64,000 nucleotides of DNA from Sinotaia quadrata (taxonomy: Eukaryota > Mollusca > Gastropoda > Architaenioglossa > Viviparidae). A program made the position numbers and the translations under genes. The notes below the pieces were generated by a model. It saw only the letters and a program-made list of their open reading frames with translations. It ran no database searches and was not told the DNA's origin. The DNA lies in contig CM054184.1 in NCBI GenBank assembly GCA_028829895.1, forward strand, positions 20,749,701-20,813,700, in the 5' to 3' direction. Every line of letters starts with the position of its first letter. Within the stretch, counting starts at the first letter, position 1. This document shows positions 56,012 through 64,000 of this stretch, piece after piece.

Positions 56012-56475
56012 ATAGGAGGTCACTCCACTGTCGCGCCCTTGTTTCAACATAAGAGGTCGGACATTCACGCTCTTGTTTCAACATAAGAATTCCTTCCACA
56101 TTCATGCCCTTGATTCAAAATAAGAGATCGCTCCACAATCACGCCTTTGTTTCAACATTAGCTCTCTCCATATCCACGCCTTAATTTCAACATTAGCTCG
56201 CTCCACATTCATGCCTTTGTTTCAACATTAGCTGGCTCCACATTCACGCCTTAATTTCAACATTAACTCTCTCCAAATCCACGCCTTGTTTCAACATTAG
56301 TTCATTCCACATTCACGCCCGTTTCAACATTAGCTCGCTCCACATTCACGCCTTAATTTCAACATTAGCTCGCTCCACATTCACGCCTTAATTCCAACAT
56401 TAGCTCGCTTCACATTCACGCCTTAATTTCAACATTAGCTCCACATTCACGCCCTTGTTTCAAACTAAAGAGCTC
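56012..56475. repeat. Minisatellite, about 33-40-bp unit
   Basis: About thirteen copies of TTTCAACATTAGCTCGCTCC and ACATTCACGCC. Confidence 0.92.
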
Positions 56476-56542
56476 GCTCCTATAGCCGTCATTGGAGTGC
56501 AGATTTAAATTAACCCAAGTTTAAATGTGCGTGTTTTTGTGA

Positions 56543-56544
<2 letters not shown>

Positions 56545-56640
<96 letters not shown>
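56545..56640. repeat. GT microsatellite
   Basis: A pure GT array of about 90 bp. Confidence 0.97.
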
Positions 56641-56844
56641 GGTGTGAGAGGGGTGCGGGGGTGTGAGTGTGGGTGGGTCTGATTAATTAATAGTATATGG
56701 GTTTTATATATTTTATTAATAATAAAATTATGAAAGTTAGAAATTTTGTTTTGTTTGTATTAATCAAAGATCATAAATATTCATGCTCAAAATCATGAAT
56801 ACCAGAAGGATAATATTTTAAACGTTTGCCATTATATTTATGTT

Positions 56845-57125
56845 TTGTACCGTTTTAAATACATTATTTGTTTGTAGAATTGAAGAAGCAATTATTAAAT
56901 ACATTATTTGTTTGTAGAATTGTAGAAACCATTATTAAATATATTATTTGTTTGTAGAATTGTAGAAGCAGTTATTAAATACATTATTTGTTTGTAGAGT
57001 CCATTATTAAATACATTATTTGTTTGTAGAATTGTAGAAGCCATTATTAAATACATTATTTGTTTGTAGAATTGTAGAAGCCATTATTAAATACTTTATT
57101 TGTTTGTAGAATTGTAGAAGCTATT
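56845..57125. repeat. Minisatellite, about 41-bp unit
   Basis: About seven copies of ATTATTAAATACATTATTTG and TTTGTAGAATTGTAGAAGC. Confidence 0.94.
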
Positions 57126-57544
57126 TAAGAAAATCTTTCATACTATTTCAAAGAGGACATTTGTCAAAATTTCAACAGTGGATCGGGCATTACTAATTCC
57201 CTTTCTGCCGTGCGTCACAGTCAGTGAATAGCATCTATGACGCCATAACCAGAAACTGAAAATGTACACGAAAATTCAGAGCAAAAAAAACCCAACAGTT
57301 TTCATAATATTTATCCCGGACTAGCAGAAATTCATTAACCCAGAGTGGCAGGGCCCAGTACACTGTTCGTTCATTTGTCCTGCATTGAGTACCAATCGTT
57401 TTGCACTTAAACCCAAAGTTAAAAACAACCATTTGTGACGTATGTCAATAAATATCCAACATTTACCATAAGCAAAAGTAAAAGTGAGCCACTAATTCGC
57501 CAGTTTCAATCAACCGTCTTGTTCAGAAGTGAACATGATCAAGC

Positions 57545-57785
57545 CATGAACAAATCAAGTGGGTAGAGTGGTCACATGCTTTACTGACCTTACAAAATAA
57601 TTTCTACTAATTTTTCTTGACTACATGAACAAATCAAGTGGGTAGAGTGGTCACATGCTTTACTGACCTTACAAAATAATTTCTACTAATTTTTCTTGAC
57701 TACATGAACAAATCAAGTGGGTAGAGTGGTCACATGCTTTACTGACCTTACAAAATAATTTCTACTAATTTTTCTTGACTACACA
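57545..57785. repeat. Minisatellite, 79-bp unit, 3 copies
   Basis: Identical copies starting CATGAACAAATCAAGTGGGT lie at 57545, 57624 and 57703. The 57786-58574 stretch is AT-rich with nothing recognised. Confidence 0.95.
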
Positions 57786-58575
57786 TGACCAGGCCATGAA
57801 CAAGAGAATATTGCGCCACTGAACTCAGTGAATTACGAGATAATTTTTTAGGACTGTACATGGCCACATTGCTAAGAATTTGTGTTGTGGGCGTTGTGCT
57901 CTAGTCATTGAACTGTGACCACATAAAACTAGTTCAAAACTTCTTCTGTTGCCTTTAATAATACAGTGCTTTAATGCAACGTTCTATAATAATGTAGTAA
58001 TATAACTCTGCCAATGAATAGGAAAAGGAGTGTTTAAACATGAGTACCTTGTTTCGTACTGAATTCTGTTATCACGTGGATCACTTTATTCCTGAAGTAA
58101 TACAATAATAAGCCTTGCAAAAAGAACTAATTAAATTTTACAGGAAAAATGTTATTTTTTTTTTTTTGTTTTGTTTTGTTTTTTGAATGTGGGGACGCTT
58201 CCGGCTTCCGCCGCTTTCGCGTTTGGAGGGGGGGGAGGGAAAATGTTAAGGCAGCTTTTATTCTTTATATTATTAACCCCTTCACTGCCGTGGTCGCCCA
58301 ATTGAATAATTACACGTTCTAATCAAGGGGAGGCAACATTGCCAAACAATTAATAGTTTTCAGTAATTTCCCTTGCGAAATTCTAAAGATGTCTTAGGTA
58401 GTAGATATTGTTTATATTATAACTACTTTTAACTCTCAAATCTCCAAGAAAGGAATTTAAAATAATTAAATGAATATATATTCAGTAGAGAAATTTTTAA
58501 ATATACCCTCCCTCTTCTATTTTTTTTTTTAAATAAACCAACTACTTTAATTAAATCATAACGAATAACACTGCG

Positions 58576-58650
<75 letters not shown>
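58576..58650. repeat. CA microsatellite
   Basis: A pure CA array of about 74 bp. Confidence 0.97.
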
Positions 58651-58656
<6 letters not shown>

Positions 58657-58958
58657 AAATTGTAAGTTGTCTAAGATTTTTCAACTGATTTAGGATAATT
58701 TTGCCTAGCTAGATTTGAAAATGACATCCGTGTTTTTTTTAATCAGGTCAGGTTTTTGATCTAATTCGATTTTTTAAAATCCTATCTTATAGTTAATCGA
58801 TTACATTATTAGGCAAGTTTTGTTAATATTTCTCTTCCAAAATAGGTCTTTAAATTTAAAAAAATCGTTTTCTAACGTTGATTAATGTACATTGAATAGT
58901 AGACATTGATAACGGTAAGTATATATAAATTCAATATTAGGTCATCATTATCCAAAAT

Positions 58959-60928
58959 TCAGGGCATGAACTTCCGTCTCTTCGAACTTCTAGAATGCTC
59001 AGCGGTAGAAATGTCTCTCTTTAGAGTCCAACAGTAATCAACCATCATGACTGCATCCCAGCGTCCCTGATACCTGGTTTCCATCTCTTTCATATCCTGA
59101 TGAAATCTCTCCCATTGCTCGTCGCTCATTGATCCCATATTTTCAGGAAACCGATCCATATGTGAGAATAAGTAATGCATTTTGATGCTCATGTTGCATC
59201 CAAGGTTTTTGAAAGCAGTCAGCATATTGGCAACAAGCTCTGCATAGTTCCTGGCCTTATTGTTGCCGAGAAAGTTTTTCACGACCAGAACAAAAGCCTT
59301 CCACGCTTCCAGTTCCACTTCATTCATTGAGTTTTCAAACTCTGGATCTCTGATTAGCTTACAAGTTGTGGACCATTAAAAATGCCAGCTTTCAACTTCT
59401 CAATGGTCAACCCTGGAAAATCATAGCACAAGTAAGCCACCATCCTTGTCCAGAGCTTTGGTGAACTGTTTGATTAAGCCAAGGGTAATGTGCAGCGGTG
59501 GAAAAAGTATCTTGTCTCTGTCCACAGAGGGTTGTTTATGAGGTTCTTTGCTTTGCAAGGTACCAATTCCCCCACCCCCACCCCCACACAGACCAGTCAT
59601 GCTTCATGTAATGCAGTGCTTTGTCCATACTATCCCACATGCACAGAAAGCATGAGTACTTGGTGAATCCAAACTGTTGTCCCAATAAAAAGTTTACCAT
59701 CTTCAGGTCTACACAAAGTAACCATCCAAGCTGATCACAACGAATTCTCTCCAGCACGTACTTCACCGCTTCGTACTTCTCCTTCAGTGTAGTCGAGTGA
59801 GATAGAGGTACAGAGGTAAACTGGTTACCATTGTGTAATCGAGTGAGCTAGAGGTACAGAGGCAAACTGGTTACCATTGTGTAGTCGAGTGAGCTAGAGG
59901 TACTGAGGCAAACTGGTTACCATTGTGTAGTCGAGTGAGCTAGAGGTACAGAGGCAAACTGGTTACCATTGTGTAGTCGAGTGAGCTAGAGGTACAGAGG
60001 CAAACTGGTTACCATTGTGTAGTCGAGTGAGCTAGAGGTACTGAGGCAAACTGGTTACCATTGTGTAGTCGAGTGAGCTAGATGTACAGAGGCAAACTGG
60101 TTACCATTGTGTAGCAGAACACATTTCGGTGATCGCTTGCTGTCAATGAACAATCTCCAAATCTTCAGGTTTATACTGTGGCCCTCCAAGCTTGTGCAGA
60201 AGCTGGGCAATATCTATACAGTACACCAGGTCCTTCTCTGTAGAGAAAAAAATTGAGATACTCTTGATGTCTGTTGCGGTAGAAAGTGATGCGAACACTG
60301 TCAGAAAGGACAGTTTTTTTCCCCTCAATCTGGATGCCAACAGTTCAGCAGATGACTTTGACAAGCTGAGATCACGAACTAGATCATTTAGCTCCTTTTG
60401 CAAAAAAGGATTTGGAACATCATCATCAAGAACCACTAATTCTTCTTCGTATTCTTCAACACTAGAGAAATCTTCACCAATGTCGGTAAGTTCTCAGGAA
60501 CAGGTACTGGAATTTCATCACAATGAGCTACTGGACGACGTACTGATTCAAGATCAGGATACTTAAGGATGCTCCGGTCTTTTCTGTTAATGCCAGTCAC
60601 ATCAATAGCGCAGAAGTAGCAGTCAGAGACATGGTTTGTCGGTTCCCTCCATAGGAATTCCAAACTTCAGACAACTCTTCTTACCCTTGGTCCAACGACG
60701 AAGATTCTCGGTGCATGTCTTGCATACCATGTGTGGCGCCCAAACTTTATCCTGATCACCAAGTTTTATACCAAAATAAGCATGGTAAGCAAGCTTTATA
60801 AAACATGTAGCTGTATTCCTGTTAGGAACAATGGTGTATTCGCCGCAGGTGTAGCAAAATACATCGGGTTTATTTTTGCAATGTCTTCTGGCCAATTCCA
60901 TTTCATTACCTAAAGAAGAAAAATACAA
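58959..60928 (-). pseudogene. Decayed member of a multicopy Cys-rich protein family
   Basis: Minus-strand fragments in order: FCYTCGEYTIVPN with WAPHMVCKTCTENLRRW (60.9-60.7 kb); FLWREPTNHVSDCYFC (60.66 kb, after a frameshift at the Cys-rich/WREP join); LQKELNDLVRDLSLSKSS and DLVYCIDIAQLL (60.4-60.2 kb); VKYVLERIRCDQLGWLLC and FTKYSCFLCMWDSMDKA (59.77-59.6 kb); KARNYAELVANML, GCNMSIKMHYLFSHMDRFPE and DEQWERFHQDMKEMETRYQG (59.3-59.05 kb). I recall this architecture from uncharacterised, highly repeated genes in invertebrates, possibly mobile, but cannot name the family. The CxxC pairs suggest zinc binding. A 46-bp tandem repeat and frameshifts break the frame. Confidence 0.75.
59790..60118. 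repeat. 46-bp coding-derived minisatellite, 7 copies
   Basis: Copies of AGTCGAGTGAGCTAGAGGTA are spaced exactly 46 bp (59791, 59837, 59883, 59929 and so on). On the minus strand one unit reads NGNQFASVPLAHSTT, which fits the family protein between the FFST...HK and VKYVLERI segments. The period is not a multiple of three, so each copy shifts the frame. Confidence 0.95.
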
Positions 60929-61724
60929 TTTATATCAATTATTCAAAATTTAGCTTAAGTAACCTCTAAAGAATTTTACATCAGATATAGAAAATACCAT
61001 TATTTGTTTTTTAAAAAAACAACAACAACAACAACAAATAATGTCGCAATAGATCAAAACGTTGATCAAAAAGTTGACCTGATTCAACAAAACCGATGTC
61101 ATTTTTGGATCCAGCACAATAAAACTGTCATAAATCCGTCTACAAATCTGTTGTTGCCCAGTGTAATTATATGTTTGTTGAAAGATTAACTGTTAATAGA
61201 AATAAAATGCAATTACTGTCAGCCAATAATACCAAAAATCATGTGTGCATTTGAAATATCAATAATTCTTAAAACTAGTCAGGTTGTCGGCTGTGAACAG
61301 AGATGAAAATTCCAGAAGTTTACAGTTTTGAAATATCTAAAGTGCTCCACTTTTGTGAAAATGGCACTGATAATAATGCTAAAATGTTTTGTGGGATTTT
61401 TTATTTTTTTTTCCCCATAAAGCTCTATTATGACTTCTTTTGCCTCTCTGTTTTCTTGTGCCTCACAGCCCTCCACATATTATATATTCAGTTGTTAAGC
61501 ACGTTTTATGTATGCTAGCATTTTGAATTTCATAATATAGTTAATTTGTTTGCCTTGTTGATGCCTGACCACAAACTTATATTCATACAGACCTAGCGGA
61601 GCACATTAATTACTTTCCTGTTAGGCTTGAATCCGTGTGGTAGAGAAAATTAAGGAAATGGTTTTGACAATAAGAAAAGTGTTTTTAGTGAATGTAGTGC
61701 TTTATGAGTGTGACATCACAGCAG

Positions 61725-61980
61725 ATGTCCCGACTATGTGTGCGCTGTTTTAATTACTGGATTGTTAAGATCATTCCTAGGCTTCAAAGTACTATGTGTG
61801 AGCTGTTTTAATTACTGGATTGTTAAGATCATTCCTAGGCTTCAAAGTACTATGTGTGAGCTGTTTTAATTACTGGATTGTTAAGATCATTCCCAGGCTT
61901 CAAAGTACTATGTGTGAGCTGTTTTAATTACTGGATTGTTAAGATCATTCCTAGGCTTCAAAGTAATATGTAAGAATAGT
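61725..61980. repeat. Minisatellite, 58-bp unit, 4 copies
   Basis: Copies of CTATGTGTGAGCTGTTTTAA, TTACTGGATTGTTAAGATCA and TTCCTAGGCTTCAAAGTA. Confidence 0.95.
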
Positions 61981-62634
61981 TAGTGTTCTGTAGTTTTTAG
62001 TATCTTCCAGTTAGTAATGGATATGTGTGATATTCTTATTTATTTAAAATTTTTAAACTTATGGCTATAAGCAAAGATTCACTTTTCTTTTTCTAAATGT
62101 AGTACAGCATTTTGCCTAAATCAAGTCCTAACGTATAAACTCAGATACAGTGTTCCTGAATTCTACTTTTCCTGCGCTACTGATTTCGGCATTATTAGAG
62201 AAAATTGACATTTGACTTCTAATTCTGTTCCTAAACTGAGTTTCTTGCTGTTACAAAAATTATACAAGTTTCATGAGACCATGTCACGCTCTTTCTTGTA
62301 CAATCCCAGCTCTACAGCATGTCACTAAACCTCAGGCTAGTTCTTTCTGCAATTCTGAGAATTAGTTGGGGGGGAGGTTGTTTTTTTAAATTACCTTTTA
62401 ATATCTTATTCATTGCTAGAAGAGGGCTGACTTTACAAAGAAGGCTGATTGTGCAGGTTTGATTTGACAGTACTGACCAACACATGATTATATGCTGGTC
62501 AGTACTATGTCAAGTGATTATATATTTTATCATTTGCTCAACCAAATATATTATCATATATGCAAATTTAAACATTTACAAACAGATCAGTTATATTAAA
62601 TTTGATTTTTAAAAATACTAAAATTACAATAGGG

Positions 62635-62665
<31 letters not shown>

Positions 62666-64000
62666 GTGTGAATGAGGGCCCACTTTTAAAATTCTGCAGA
62701 AAGCATAATTTAAAATTGAACAACTATCATATTAAAACTCTTCCCATAAACATCTTTTGTATTATGCAGAGTTTGACAGTGTTGACTAAGTAGAATAATG
62801 AAGTCTTATTACTTTTAGAATTTGACAGGAAGTAGAGTTGTAGAATTTGACAGAGTTGACTAAAAAAGAGAAAGTCTCTAGTTATACTATTACTTGTACT
62901 GACAGAAGTAGAGAAACAGTCTTTAGTTATACTATTACTTGACAATGTTGACTGGAAGTAGAGAAAGTGTTTAGTTATATTATTACTTGTGGGGTTTGTC
63001 AGTGTTGACCGAAGTGGTGAAATATCTTTAGTGATATTTTATCTTTGTCAATCATTGCTTGTTTGACCACTTAACCAAACAAATAAGATATGCCCACTGA
63101 GCAAATTATGTAACCAGTATCATAATTTTCTCATTTTTAAAAATCACCATTTTAGTCTCAACACACTGATCAGTGGGGAACTCAATCACTCAATGCTCCC
63201 ACACTCAGAAGTTGCCCAGCTAAATCCAGTTTCTAAAAGCATAAACTATGAGAAATGTGCACCGACTTGTAGAACTCTGCCCAAGACCTACATACACCCC
63301 CATTTTGAGCATTACAAAGATAAAAATAGTGCTAAAATTTACATGGGAGTCATTAATAATTAATATTACATATAATGTCCTTGAAAATATGTCAGAGATT
63401 ATGGTCATTTTCAAGAGGGTTCCCAGAACACAGATTTTTCATCTGTATTTTTCATCCTGTTTGTTTATTCAAACCAAACGTTTGCAAAATCATATAATCT
63501 TTTCTTTGCAAATATAGTTATTTGTTTGTAATATTTTTTAGTACAACACTTTATGTTCATTATATTTAGTTTTCTCATGTAGTAGATTGAATTTTTTTTA
63601 TGTTACTACAAATTCAGTGTATTTATATATACAGTAGGCTTTTTGTCTGGGGTTTGGTTTGATTTTAATTGCAATTATTTGGGTATGTCTGTTAAATGTT
63701 GCATTGTTTTACCACATTCACAAAATATGAAATGAAAAATTGTTAAAACTCAGATTAATAAAGCACGCATGAGTAGTTTAGTGTAACATGTGACTGTTTT
63801 CAAGTATGGTATTCTTACATTTTTAAAATGAATTTTTAAACATAGAAAAAGATTGGATTCACTACTTATTAATCAGTGCAATCACATAAATGCTTCTAGA
63901 CATGCTACCCATGGTTCTTAAAATTTGACCAAGGTTTATGACATACTATTATGTTTGGAAGGGAGGATAGATTTTATAGCCTCCATATCTATTGCCTTAA
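61981..64000. other. Nothing recognised
   Basis: AT-rich. A short GT array lies at 62635-62661 and a diverged TTTAGTTATACTATTACTTG repeat at about 62780-63010. No exon or transposon protein is recognised. Confidence 0.55.

Overview
The window is invertebrate animal nuclear DNA, most likely from a mollusc. It is AT-rich, has GT-AG introns, hAT and mariner transposons, very large GATA, CA, GA and GTGA microsatellites, and dozens of unrelated minisatellites with 20-90 bp units. The mollusc assignment is inference; a multi-exon animal-type laccase and the repeat load fit it.

Two host genes converge tail to tail. On the + strand (57-8373) lies the 3' part of a gene for a single-pass membrane protein. 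Four phase-matched exons encode a transmembrane helix, a basic juxtamembrane segment, a cytoplasmic tail with a 23-residue tandem repeat carrying YxxL motifs, and a terminal exon with YENC and DYLTP. The ectodomain lies outside the window. On the - strand (53169 down to 18312) lies a complete 13-exon multicopper oxidase (laccase) of about 699 residues. It has a signal peptide, a Cys-rich N-terminal region, all copper ligands and a hydrophobic C-terminal tail. All 12 splice junctions keep phase. Its introns total about 33 kb and are filled with tandem repeats and transposon relics.

Mobile DNA: a decayed hAT element (47260-51191) with matching termini and an 8-bp target duplication sits in laccase intron 1, inside a minisatellite. 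An LTR-like family with TGTG...CACA ends and 5-bp duplications has copies at about 6.3, 10.9, 25.4, 31.7, 39.3 and 41.3 kb. A mariner-type MITE lies at 54.65 kb. A decayed member of a Cys-rich multicopy protein family lies at 58.96-60.93 kb.

The most unusual theme is that short tandem duplications repeatedly include functional sequence. They copy a laccase 5' splice site (five copies), a laccase 3' splice site (two copies), the YxxL module in the receptor tail, AATAAA hexamers downstream of the receptor stop codon, TGACGTCA sites in a laccase intron, and coding stretches of two transposon-like genes. No RNA genes or CRISPR arrays were recognised. All splice sites were assigned by eye from consensus, phase and family similarity, without transcript evidence.
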